A DNA stretch of 16,258 nt from Eubacterium sp. (GTDB taxonomy: Bacteria > Bacillota > Clostridia > Lachnospirales > Lachnospiraceae). The DNA is taken from contig DNFT01000010.1 in the NCBI GenBank assembly GCA_003486385.1, forward strand, positions 1 through 16,258, read 5' to 3'. Below are positions 6,920 through 14,390 of the stretch, piece after piece (positions within the stretch are counted from its first letter, which is position 1; each line of letters starts with the position of its first letter). Under the pieces are notes generated by a model. That model worked only from the letters and a program-made list of their open reading frames with translations. It was not told the origin of the DNA and made no database searches. A program made the translations under genes and the position numbers.

Positions 6920-8194
6920 TTGATTAACAGTGTATATGATTATTATATAAGTACATACGGAAACAGAACGATATCACGCCATGACTCCCACAAGAAGAGT
7001 GAGCTGCGCGATATATACAACAACATTGTAAAGATTAACAGAGCTTCCCCATTATATAAGGTAGATATGTCTGAGAGTTCCCAGAAGCTCGCCATCGACA
7101 TCAAGGAAGCTGCGCGTGCGCTTACTGATACCCTGAGCGACATTACCGACATCTCAGACGACACTGCTCCTATAGGAATTACCGCTATATCCGACAATCC
7201 TGCTCTGGTTACGGTCAGCTATTCAGGAAGCAGCATGCCGGACGACAGTGAACTCACCTTCGATGTCAAGCAGCTTGCCTCACCACAGGTCAACATAGGT
7301 GAGTATGTATCCTCCGGAGCCAAGATTCTCTTTCCGGGGACTTACTCTTTTAATATTGAGAACAACGACAGCACATACTCACTCGAATTCACCGTCAAGG
7401 ACGATGACAATAACGGCACTATTTTAGGCAAGCTCGCCAAGTCCATATCACACTCCGGTATAGGTCTTGATGCGGAGGTTATCCAGAACCAGTATGCACA
7501 GAAGGCACTCAGGATTACTTCACAGACAACAGGAAGCCATAAGGGCTCCCCTACACAGTTCAGAATAACCGAGGGAAACACCAATCATTTAACCGGTGCA
7601 GTCAAGCTGTATGGTCTTGATAATATTGACAGTTATCCATCCAATGCCGTATTTGACCTCAATGGCAGGTCAACGATATCTGAAAACAATTCATTTCTCG
7701 TTGACGGCTGTTATGAAGTTACACTTCACGGAACCTCCGCAGAATATGGTGAAGGCAAGGTTACCGCAATGAAGGACGGCAGTGTCCTGCTTGATGAATA
7801 CAACAAGCTCGCCGATAACTACAATCGTTTTCTCGAGTTATCCAACAGCAAGGATACACATGAACTGCGTATGCTCCGCTCAACCGTCACCTCCACGGTC
7901 AAGCGCTATCGCCAGACCTTAGAGAGCAACGGCTTTACGGTAAACGATGACAATACCTTGTCCGTTGATTCCGATTCACTGACAGCCTCAGCTAAATCGG
8001 GTTCCATTTTTGACAATCTCAATAACCTCAGTGCCTTCAAGGATGCCTTGAGAAAAAGAATCAATAACATTGAGATTAACCCTATGGAGTATATAAATAA
8101 GAAGGTAGTTGCATATAAGAATCCACACAAGCTTATTTCCTCCACCTACTCCACATCAATCTACACAGGCATGATGTTTGACCGGTCGCTGTAA
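6920..8194 (+). CDS. FliD-like flagellar hook-associated/cap protein
   Basis: This 424-residue protein has no signal peptide or membrane span. An N-terminal helical region (MINSVYDYYISTYGNR to about residue 90) is followed by a beta-rich part with ELTFDVKQLASPQ. That resembles the repeated 'V.QLA..Q' motif in the N-terminal region of FliD. The C-terminus is again helical (YNKLADNYNRFLEL, then FKDALRKRINNIEINPMEYI) and ends SIYTGMMFDRSL. Helical termini around a beta core are typical of flagellar axial proteins, which assemble through their terminal coiled coils. TTG 6920 is preferred as the start because GGAGGTG lies about six bases before it; GTG 6911 would overlap that site. It stands alone, divergent from rpmG. 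FliD is the best family guess, FlgK/FlgL-like is possible, and function is not proven. Confidence 0.6.
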   Translation: MINSVYDYYISTYGNRTISRHDSHKKSELRDIYNNIVKINRASPLYKVDMSESSQKLAIDIKEAARALTDTLSDITDISDDTAPIGITAISDNPALVTVSYSGSSMPDDSELTFDVKQLASPQVNIGEYVSSGAKILFPGTYSFNIENNDSTYSLEFTVKDDDNNGTILGKLAKSISHSGIGLDAEVIQNQYAQKALRITSQTTGSHKGSPTQFRITEGNTNHLTGAVKLYGLDNIDSYPSNAVFDLNGRSTISENNSFLVDGCYEVTLHGTSAEYGEGKVTAMKDGSVLLDEYNKLADNYNRFLELSNSKDTHELRMLRSTVTSTVKRYRQTLESNGFTVNDDNTLSVDSDSLTASAKSGSIFDNLNNLSAFKDALRKRINNIEINPMEYINKKVVAYKNPHKLISSTYSTSIYTGMMFDRSL

Positions 8195-8212
8195 GGCAGA
8201 CCGGTCTTTTTT
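8180..8212 (+). terminator. Intrinsic terminator of the FliD-like gene
   Basis: Two copies of GACCGGTC (8180-8187 and 8199-8206) flank an 11-nt loop and are followed by T6. The stop codon TAA lies inside the loop, so the stem begins in the coding sequence. Each arm is itself a palindrome. Confidence 0.85.
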
Positions 8213-8285
8213 ATTAAGGACGGCTTTTGTGCTATAGTTTTGGACGATACCATTCCGATACTGCCCAAAAGAAATTGTTATTCAA

Positions 8286-9761
8286 TTATGTAGTAATTGC
8301 CTCTTCAATTGCTCTGAGCCTGACATCATAATTATGCAGCTCACGCACCTTTTTCTGCCCATTCAAAGCAATCCGCTTTCTCTCATCCTCATGCGAAAGG
8401 TAATAGCCCACCTTTTTCACAAGGTCCGCCTCATCCTCGAACCATACAAGCTCCTCACCGTTCTTAAAATACATCACAAGCTCCGGCTGGAAGTTGGTAA
8501 TGCAGAACCCGCCCGCCGCAAGTATATCCCACACTCTCAGAGGAATCCCGCTCCTGATATTTCTTATCGTAAAATTCAGATTAATCCTGCTGTTGTAAAA
8601 CACCACCGGCGATTCATCCCAGTACCGCACCGGCCCCATATTATGCGCTAGCACAAAATCCGCATTCTCATCATCCGTGAACACGCTGACATCGTACCTC
8701 TTTGACAGTGCTCCCAGAAGCTTATACCTCTCCAACTGTGCAATCTTAAAGCCAAGCACCGTAGTCGAAAAAATCAGCGAAATATTAGAAAAGGAACGCT
8801 CGCTCTTCTCTATCCTGAAACGCCTGCTAAGCTCATCAATTATCTCCGCCGTAAGCATTCCGTCTATGTAATTCTCACCGTATATCTCCATCTGAAGCTT
8901 CATGAGAGCGTCAAAATACCCTCGCACATAGTCCGGAAGCATATCCTTAATCTCGTCATAGGAGTTTTTGCGATACATGCTGCCGATGAATGAGACATCG
9001 TATAGATAATCCGAGCTGGTTTCATCCGAATGGCAATGTCCGGGATTTATTTCATTACCTTTATTCTGGTCTGAGCAGAAGCTTCTGTCTGACTCTCTGT
9101 ACGCTTTCTGCCCTCCGCGTTCTCTCTGCTCTCCGCGTTCTCCCTGCCCTCCGCGTTCTCTCTGCTCTCTGTTTTCCCTCTGCTCCCTCTGTTCTTTGCA
9201 CTCTCTGTCAACAACTCCATAGTATATGCTGTTGTTTATTATATCGTATTGATGCCCCAGCGCCTCATCCGCCCTCTCCACGGCAGCCGCAAGCGGAAGA
9301 TAGAACACATTCGCTCCACGCTCCTTAAATTCCATATAGCAGAACTTATCAAATATAAATATGTAGTTACATTTGTTAAAGATGGACTGATGGTACATCG
9401 TGGATAGTGGGCTGTCGCACGTCCAGCATATATACTTGATGCCTGTTTCCGAAAATTGTTCACATATATCGGAGATAATCGGAAAATAATTCACAGAAAA
9501 CACAGCGTCATACACACTGCTCAGCTTTTCCGCTGTACCGCGCTCATTACATTCATGCTCCTGTGCCTCCGGCACATTACTGCAGGCTGTATTCTTCTCC
9601 CCATTAAACAGCTTGTCTATAAATCTGCCGGTAAAATTCTCGTCCACCTCGAAATTGCCCAGCTCCAGCTCAAACGTGTCTACCGTATGCCCCCGGCGTC
9701 TGAGTGCCGATATAATGTCTGCCTGATTGTATGCCTTCCAGCAGTAAAAAAGTATTCTCAT
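8286..9761 (-). CDS. CgeB/DUF3880-type glycosyltransferase
   Basis: This 491-residue protein is probably a cytoplasmic GT-B sugar transferase. The N-terminal DUF3880-like half has MRILFYCWKAYN and the family motif ICWTCDSPLSTMYH (about 111-124), then IFIFDKFCYMEFKERGA. The C-terminal half carries the CgeB-type Glyco_trans_1_2 block GIPLRVWDILAAGGFCITNF and ELVWFEDEADLVKKVGYYL, which would bind the sugar nucleotide. About residues 176-252 form a hydrophilic insertion between HQYDII and YDVSFIGSMYRKN, including ERGGQx hexapeptide repeats. It converges on the FliD-like gene. In motile Lachnospiraceae such enzymes often sit near flagellar genes, so flagellin or surface glycosylation is a reasonable inference. 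The acceptor cannot be read from sequence. The start overlaps a short upstream frame by ATGA, and the ribosome-binding site (GGTGGA) is weak. Confidence 0.8.
   Translation of the reverse strand: MRILFYCWKAYNQADIISALRRRGHTVDTFELELGNFEVDENFTGRFIDKLFNGEKNTACSNVPEAQEHECNERGTAEKLSSVYDAVFSVNYFPIISDICEQFSETGIKYICWTCDSPLSTMYHQSIFNKCNYIFIFDKFCYMEFKERGANVFYLPLAAAVERADEALGHQYDIINNSIYYGVVDRECKEQREQRENREQRERGGQGERGEQRERGGQKAYRESDRSFCSDQNKGNEINPGHCHSDETSSDYLYDVSFIGSMYRKNSYDEIKDMLPDYVRGYFDALMKLQMEIYGENYIDGMLTAEIIDELSRRFRIEKSERSFSNISLIFSTTVLGFKIAQLERYKLLGALSKRYDVSVFTDDENADFVLAHNMGPVRYWDESPVVFYNSRINLNFTIRNIRSGIPLRVWDILAAGGFCITNFQPELVMYFKNGEELVWFEDEADLVKKVGYYLSHEDERKRIALNGQKKVRELHNYDVRLRAIEEAITT
9108..9197 (-). 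repeat. 18-bp tandem repeat inside the glycosyltransferase gene
   Basis: Five 18-bp units (plus-strand consensus CTGCYCTCCGCGTTCTCT) start at 9108, 9126, 9144, 9162 and 9180. The first three differ at one or two bases and the last two are more diverged. On the minus strand each unit encodes a hexapeptide of the ERGGQR/EQREQR type. Unit length is a multiple of three, so copy-number change would keep the frame. Confidence 0.9.
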
Positions 9762-9838
9762 AGTTCCACCATAATCTTCACGTAATCCTCTGTCCTGTTA
9801 TGCATTATCCCGAAGCCTTTGCATAGTTGCTGCCTCAT
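9758..9838 (-). pseudogene. Short remnant ending ATGA onto the glycosyltransferase start
   Basis: A 26-codon frame ends HNRTEDYVKIMVEL and its stop overlaps the glycosyltransferase start codon as ATGA. No ribosome-binding site precedes it. Another frame just upstream reads ATMQRLRDNA, which joined to HNRTEDYV would resemble the C-terminal helix of a GT-B glycosyltransferase. I read it as the tail of a lost upstream gene that was once translationally coupled. It could equally be a chance frame. Confidence 0.3.
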
Positions 9839-9842
9839 TATA

Positions 9843-11186
9843 CTACTCAAATACAGCCTGCAATGAAATATAGCGTTTCATCAAAAAGCCGCAAAAATAA
9901 GGAAAAGTATATACATCATTGCCCACACCAACATTCCCGGCACACAGCTTAATTCCATGCTTTACATCCGGGTGCCTGCTGTTTCTGATAAGATTCTGCA
10001 TTGATTTAGCGCTGTTATTTCCTGCTTTTACCTCAACAGGTATAAGTTCATTCTTAGACCTTACAAAAAAGTCCGCTTCCAGCTGGGAATCCTCCGTCCT
10101 ATAATAAATCAAAGGCAGCCCCTGCTTCATAAATGCCTCCGCAACAAAATTTTCATACAGAGCACCCTTGTACACGCCGAGATTTTTGTTGGAGCGCAAA
10201 TCATCCTGAGCTTCATCATCAAGACACGACACTAACAGACCTGTATCCGGATAATACAGCTTATACTTATTCTCATCATAATTTCCCTTGACCGGAAGCT
10301 CAGGAAACGCCATGCAATAGCATGCAGTTACCGTACCGGCATCCTTTAGCCAGTCTATACAGCCTTGATATTCGCGCGTTCTTGCGGAATGTGACACCTT
10401 CGACAGCTGAAACTTCTTGTTCTCCTTTGCCAACTGCACCGGAATACTTCTAAACACATTTATAATCTTCGTCTGGTCAAGCCCAACCGCATACTTGCGT
10501 ACATCCTCCTCATAATCCATCATAATCTGTCTCTGTATCGCAAGCGTATCCGTAAAAAATCCCGTCTCAATATACCTTTTTATTACCGCCGGCATTCCTC
10601 CTAAGACACAAAAATCCAAAAATAATGCCCTGTACACTGCCATCTCCGTTTCGTTAAAAGGGCGGATATCCAGCATGTGCCCCAGCATATCTTCTATCAC
10701 AGCTTCACTGTATCCCTTAGCCCAGAGAAACTCTTCAAAATCAAGAGAATACATGTCATAATCCATTTTATATCCGACACTGTTGCCATGAATATCTTTA
10801 CAGTTAAATCCAAGCATAGAACCACTGCATATCACATCATATCTTCCATCCAGCTTAAAGGATTTCAATGAAGTTGCTATATCCGGGCATTCCTGCAACT
10901 CATCAAATATAATAATTGTCTCATGTGGCACAATAGCTTTCTCCGGGGCAATAAGTGAAATATTTTTAAGAATATTATCAACCTCATATCAATCCGACAG
11001 AATCGTCTTGTACTTCGGCTGAAGTGCAAAATTGATATACATAACATTGGCATAACTGCCATACGCGAAATGTAATATCGACTCAGTCTTTCCAATCTGT
11101 CTTGCACCTTTTACAATAAGCGGAAGCCTGTCTTTATCCTCTTTCCAGCGCAACAAATAGTCATCTATTTTTCTTCTTATATACAT
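9843..11186 (-). pseudogene. DUF4143 AAA ATPase with an in-frame UGA
   Basis: The full frame would be 447 residues. The N-terminal AAA_14-type ATPase has Walker A GARQIGKT (27-34) and Walker B IIIFDELQ (about 92-97). The C-terminal DUF4143 domain ends in a PD-(D/E)XK-like core, LEADFFV then IPVEVKAG. Codon 66 (10989-10991) is TGA where the family usually has Gly (D-G-Y-E-V), and the frame continues perfectly on both sides. As it stands the product would be a 65-residue fragment plus, at most, a Walker-A-less protein re-initiated at GTG 10931. ATG 11186 follows GGGGTGA. Proteins of this family are widespread accessory ATPases of unclear function, often multicopy. It is a recent pseudogene unless the TGA is a sequencing error. 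Confidence 0.8.
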
Positions 11187-11277
11187 AAAGCGTCACCCCA
11201 TATAATCTGCCTGCTTTTTATAATTGCCTTTTATGATTGCTTTTTATATAAGTATATCACATCTGCGGGATTGTATC

Positions 11278-11540
11278 CACGAAAATTCATGGTATTTTAT
11301 TTAGTTTATCACGGAATTATGTGATTATTTAGTATTATTTTCACAGAATTGCATATTTCTGCAACTGGGTTTTCACGAAATCATATATTATTATGGCAAT
11401 ATTTTCACGGAAATATATAGCTATACCGTTGTTTTTTACATGAATCCGTATAATTATACAGTAACAGTTTTTGCAAAATCGTCTAACCATACAATAGTAT
11501 TTTCCCATAAAATCGTATAGCTGCACGATTGCATACTTTT
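11278..11540 (-). repeat. Degenerate 32-35 bp tandem repeat array
   Basis: About eight units start at 11278, 11310, 11342, 11374, 11406, 11439, 11473 and 11505 on the plus strand. The first four steps are exactly 32 bp, then 33-35. Each unit begins with a CACGRAAT-like block (minus strand ATTTCGTG) preceded by TTTT. The remaining roughly 20 bp are AT-rich and diverge between units. The best-conserved minus-strand junction is close to GATTTCGTGAAAA. No protein, tRNA or rRNA is supported here, and the period is not a multiple of three. The region 11187-11277 upstream of the ATPase holds no other feature I can support. Confidence 0.7.
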
Positions 11541-11843
11541 ATCACATTCTTTGTTCCATGTTACCGCATTGATTATTCCCTTAACATCCTCCGAAATATC
11601 CGTCGGCAGATACAGCGGTGCCACGCCTCTGGTATCAACCTGTTTAAGAAGCTCACTCTCATAATCGCTTCCCTGTGGAGTATATAGGTTTGATTCCGCA
11701 ATAAGTCCCATAATGTATTCTGCTAACTGCTCATCTCCAATACTGTCAAAGTACCTTGCAATGCCTATCGCCTCATTACGAAAGCCATTTTCATTCTTTT
11801 CAACGTGATATTTTATCAGGTTTTATACACTTTGTTTTTTCAT
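11454..11843 (-). pseudogene. Truncated N-terminal remnant of an AAA-family ATPase
   Basis: An ATG at 11843, seven to eight bases after AGGAGG, opens a frame reading MKKQSV then TAA at codon 7 (11823-11825). It then continues in the same frame NLIKYHVEKNENGFRNEAI, ARYFDSIGDEQLAEYIMGLI, and up to LPTDISEDVKGIINAV (to about 11562). I recall this pattern from the N-terminal part of clostridial AAA ATPases, where GIINAV is followed closely by the Walker A loop. Here the similarity stops before any P-loop and the frame runs into the repeat array, ending at 11454. It is therefore both nonsense-mutated and truncated. The family assignment is from memory and moderate. It may be a member of the ATPases found with S8 peptidases, but no peptidase is present. 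Confidence 0.6.
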
Positions 11844-11869
11844 GGCTATACCTCCTGCACTATAGAGAT

Positions 11870-11898
11870 AGAATACAATTGTTTGAGACAAAAGTCAG
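11870..11898 (-). promoter_or_regulatory. Possible promoter of the truncated ATPase
   Basis: CTGACT (11893-11898) and TATTCT (11870-11875) are 17 bp apart on the minus strand, 26 bp upstream of the remnant's start codon and before a good ribosome-binding site. Both hexamers match consensus at most positions. The gene may thus still be transcribed. Confidence 0.4.
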
Positions 11899-11947
11899 GT
11901 TTTTGGACATTCTTGTATTATGTATTGTATGGATATTTACAGTAATT

Positions 11948-11973
11948 GGGCGGTATCCGAAGGATACCGCCCC
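11948..11973 (-). terminator. UUCG-capped hairpin downstream of rloB, probable 3' end
   Basis: A perfect 11-bp stem (11948-11958 with 11962-11972) closes on the minus strand with the very stable C(UUCG)G tetraloop. It starts about 30 nt after the rloB stop. No T run follows on either strand, so it is not a textbook intrinsic terminator. It may block 3' decay or act with another factor. Confidence 0.45.
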
Positions 11974-12003
11974 GACTATTGACAAAGAACTTGTATTATA
12001 ATT

Positions 12004-12912
12004 TCATACTATATCCGCTCTTAATAAATCAAATAAATCCGGTAAATTTGTTCCTACAATTCCCATTCTGTTCTGTGGCTGCAAGTCATCCCCGACCAAG
12101 TCTGATAAATCTGTGCAGAAGTTTTCCCTAGCTTGATTAATAGCAAAATCCACTTTCGGTAAATAGTTTTGAATAAAGTTTTTTTCACTTATTGATTTAA
12201 CATGCCCAGCCAAATCAGAAACCCATTTACTTGTAAAAGTATGTTTATCAGAAACATTCTCATTTATTCTAATACGAGTCAATTCTTCACCTGTAATATT
12301 TTTAGCATCAACCAAATGCAGCAATAACCAAAATTCAAATAAAGGCGTTGTGATGTAACATTTATACCCTTTTTTCTCACATTGTTTTATAATATCATTC
12401 ATCTGTTGTACTGAATGTGATTTATAATCTCTATCAATTACAATCCCATATACATCATCTTTCCCTTTAAGATCTTTCAGATATCTATTATAAACAATGT
12501 CTATTCCTGCTTCCAGTAATATTGCTTCAAATTTTTTTACACGCTCGTCAGATGATGCCACCTCTTGATTTAAATACTCTTTAATAAATACATCTGTATA
12601 TTCACTAGGAATAACCTTCTGTAATCTCTCTGGTAAAGCTGACATATTTCTTATTTCCAGGTATTCTTCCAACAATTCTAACACATCTTCCGGAGCACTC
12701 AGAGTATCTTTTTTAGCACGTTGCAATGTGTGTAAGTGAACGGCAGCTTTTATACCTAACTTATCCCTATATTTCTCAATATATTCAAAATATTGTCTTT
12801 CCGTTTTGTTTCCTTCAACCGATAGAAAAACAACCCTTAACGGTGATTCCTTTATCTCCTCGTCTGCACGAACAAACATTGTACTGGATTTTAACCTGAA
12901 TACGTTACCCAT
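12004..12912 (-). CDS. rloB: RloB-family TOPRIM-like protein (AbiLii-like effector)
   Basis: This 302-residue protein is likely the nuclease-like effector of a two-gene defence module. RloB hallmarks are the first acidic motif FLSVEGNKTERQYF (E33), the acidic pair IVIDRDY (D160, D162), and ITTPLFEFWLLLHL (about 187-200). These correspond to the conserved E and DxD of TOPRIM-type metal sites and the RloB 'P.FE.WLLLH' block. The C-terminal part (about 210-302) is helical and less conserved. The ATG overlaps the TAA of the upstream ATPase gene by one base (TAATG), so the two are translationally coupled. The pairing is that of lactococcal AbiL (ATPase plus RloB-like protein) and recalls the ATPase/TOPRIM pairs OLD/GajA and PARIS. 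The substrate is not readable; tRNA or DNA cleavage is an inference from relatives. The sequence is visibly AT-richer than its neighbours. Confidence 0.87.
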   Translation of the reverse strand: MGNVFRLKSSTMFVRADEEIKESPLRVVFLSVEGNKTERQYFEYIEKYRDKLGIKAAVHLHTLQRAKKDTLSAPEDVLELLEEYLEIRNMSALPERLQKVIPSEYTDVFIKEYLNQEVASSDERVKKFEAILLEAGIDIVYNRYLKDLKGKDDVYGIVIDRDYKSHSVQQMNDIIKQCEKKGYKCYITTPLFEFWLLLHLVDAKNITGEELTRIRINENVSDKHTFTSKWVSDLAGHVKSISEKNFIQNYLPKVDFAINQARENFCTDLSDLVGDDLQPQNRMGIVGTNLPDLFDLLRADIV

Positions 12913-14261
12913 TATTCCCCATCCTCTTCATCCCATGAATCAATCCCAAAATTCGGTATGGCGCCATATCTTCCGAGAAGATAATCCTTTGCAACTGAAT
13001 GATCAAATCTTTCCTTAAATTTATTCAATGAATAAATTTCTGAACTGTGATCACTTCTTCTTTCAACAAACCAAATTTCATCTTGCCTTAAAATATTTAA
13101 GTTCATTACATTTGAGTCATGTAATGTTACAATTAACTGTGTCGCATCTCCATCTGTTTTTTCAAAAAATTTTTGAATAAATTCTATGGTAAGCCTCGAA
13201 TGAAAGCTTCTATCCAGCTCATCAATCAATATAACACAGTTCTGTTTTCCTTTTTTGTATAAAGGTATCAAATCAAATAATCGTCTTGTTCCATCTGACT
13301 CATCTGTAAGTTCAAACAAATCATTGGGATTTCCATGATTCATCATTAGCTGGGCTGCCGTAATTTCACCACTCTCATTCTTTGAAAAGCTAAAACGTCT
13401 ACCTCCGATTGTAATTTCAACCGAAAAAATTTCTTTTGATTTTTCATTTTTAACAAATTCTTCCTGCACATCATTTATCACATTTTTTCTTACTTCCTCA
13501 GGCAAAAATCCAAGCGCTTCATCCATTGAATTCTCTTTTCCGGTTACAGAATCTATACCTGTATCAAAATAATTCAAAAGTTTTCCTATTGAGTCTAAGC
13601 TGTCATTCATCAAAAATTGACGGAAATCGTTAATTTTTGTTTGCGGAAAAATTATAATTAGCGAATCAAACCACATCTCTGTATCAAAAAAAGGTCTAAA
13701 TTCCGCTAATTCTCCCAGTTTATGACTCACAATCTCTGATAAAAATGACTTTTCATCAGATACATCCTCCGCATAAATTTCAAATCTCTGCCTATTCTCA
13801 GCAACAGAAAATTTCATATCTGTTGTAATTTTCTGTTCATCATCCCTTTCGAAAACTTTAAATTCTTTATCTCCATCTATTATATATAACCATTCCGAAA
13901 TGAATTTAGGCTTCAGATATGATATTGCAAAACCATATGAGTAAAAATGACCATTGCTAAAAAAATCATATTGAAAAATTCCAGGTTTACCTAATGATTC
14001 CTTTTCAATTCTAAACTGGCGGTTCATAATCCTTCCCGCACTTATTTCATTCAAAGCTATATTTTTTCCAAAATTTATTGCCTTAATGAGGTTACTTTTT
14101 CCTGCTGCATTCGCACCAAATAATACACCCGCTTTTAGTAATCTTTTCCCATTTATTGATACAACCTGATCTTTGTGTCTCGTATGTTTTCCTGCTACCA
14201 TAGAAAACACTTGTCTGTCTTTAAAAGAACGATAGTTCTCTACAGAAAATCTCACTAACAT
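12912..14261 (-). CDS. AAA/SMC-like ATPase of an RloA/AbiLi-type defence operon
   Basis: This 449-residue ATP-binding protein is of the AAA_15/AAA_21 type. The N-terminus MLVRFSVENYRSFKD is the family signature. Walker A is GANAAGKS (49-56), an SMC/ABC-like signature SDGTRRLF starts near 322, Walker B is VILIDELD (about 343-350), and the switch histidine is in TLHDSN (about 381). Such ATPases dimerise like SMC heads and sense or gate a partner nuclease. The start is ATG 14261, after GGAGG; the frame extends six codons further to a GTG that precedes the ribosome-binding site. The gene directly precedes and overlaps rloB. All ATPase motifs look intact, in contrast to the broken ATPases nearby. 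A phage-sensing role is inferred from the AbiL/PARIS families. Confidence 0.88.
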   Translation of the reverse strand: MLVRFSVENYRSFKDRQVFSMVAGKHTRHKDQVVSINGKRLLKAGVLFGANAAGKSNLIKAINFGKNIALNEISAGRIMNRQFRIEKESLGKPGIFQYDFFSNGHFYSYGFAISYLKPKFISEWLYIIDGDKEFKVFERDDEQKITTDMKFSVAENRQRFEIYAEDVSDEKSFLSEIVSHKLGELAEFRPFFDTEMWFDSLIIIFPQTKINDFRQFLMNDSLDSIGKLLNYFDTGIDSVTGKENSMDEALGFLPEEVRKNVINDVQEEFVKNEKSKEIFSVEITIGGRRFSFSKNESGEITAAQLMMNHGNPNDLFELTDESDGTRRLFDLIPLYKKGKQNCVILIDELDRSFHSRLTIEFIQKFFEKTDGDATQLIVTLHDSNVMNLNILRQDEIWFVERRSDHSSEIYSLNKFKERFDHSVAKDYLLGRYGAIPNFGIDSWDEEDGE

Positions 14262-14290
14262 AATACACCTCCATAACACGCTGATTATAT

Positions 14291-14312
14291 GTGTAATAAT
14301 CTCATATTACAC
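14291..14312. promoter_or_regulatory. Inverted repeat over the rloAB -10 region, candidate operator
   Basis: GTGTAAT (14291-14297) and ATTACAC (14306-14312) form a perfect 7-bp inverted repeat around 8 bp. It covers the proposed -10 box and the start point of the ATPase promoter, an ideal place for a repressor. No repressor gene is present in the window. Confidence 0.45.
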
Positions 14313-14332
14313 CCTAACAATCATTTTATCAA
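14304..14332 (-). promoter_or_regulatory. Promoter of the ATPase-rloB operon
   Basis: TTGATA (14327-14332) and TAATAT (14304-14309) are separated by 17 bp on the minus strand. This would give a leader of about 37 nt before ATG 14261. A second inverted repeat, TGTGA-N5-TCACA, lies at 14352-14366, about 20 bp upstream of the -35, and could bind an activator or repressor. Confidence 0.6.
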
Positions 14333-14390
14333 TATTACCTTTTGTATTATATGTGATTTTTTCACATTTATTCTTTTTTTATATGCCATA

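Noticed and set aside
8225..8276. Second terminator (TTTTGG ... CCAAAA) for the glycosyltransferase gene
   Set aside because: Only six pairs with a long, unpaired middle and no T run on the minus strand; not convincing beside the clear plus-strand terminator.
8990..9328. Plus-strand frame with ALRVLSALRVLPALRVL repeats
   Set aside because: It is the antisense reading of the 18-bp repeat in the glycosyltransferase gene, whose minus-strand frame has clear family motifs.
11341..11526. 61-codon minus-strand frame within the repeat array as a gene
   Set aside because: It is made of the 32-bp units, whose period is not a multiple of three; it has no ribosome-binding site and an I/Y/C-rich composition expected from AT-rich repeats.
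11278..11540. CRISPR array
   Set aside because: The conserved block is only about 12 bp and differs in every unit, the variable parts are AT-rich and partly similar to one another, and no cas gene is present in the window.
14352..14366. CRP-binding site
   Set aside because: TGTGA and TCACA are separated by 5 bp instead of the 6 bp of the enterobacterial site, and CRP-type cAMP control is not expected in this lineage; kept only as a generic inverted repeat.
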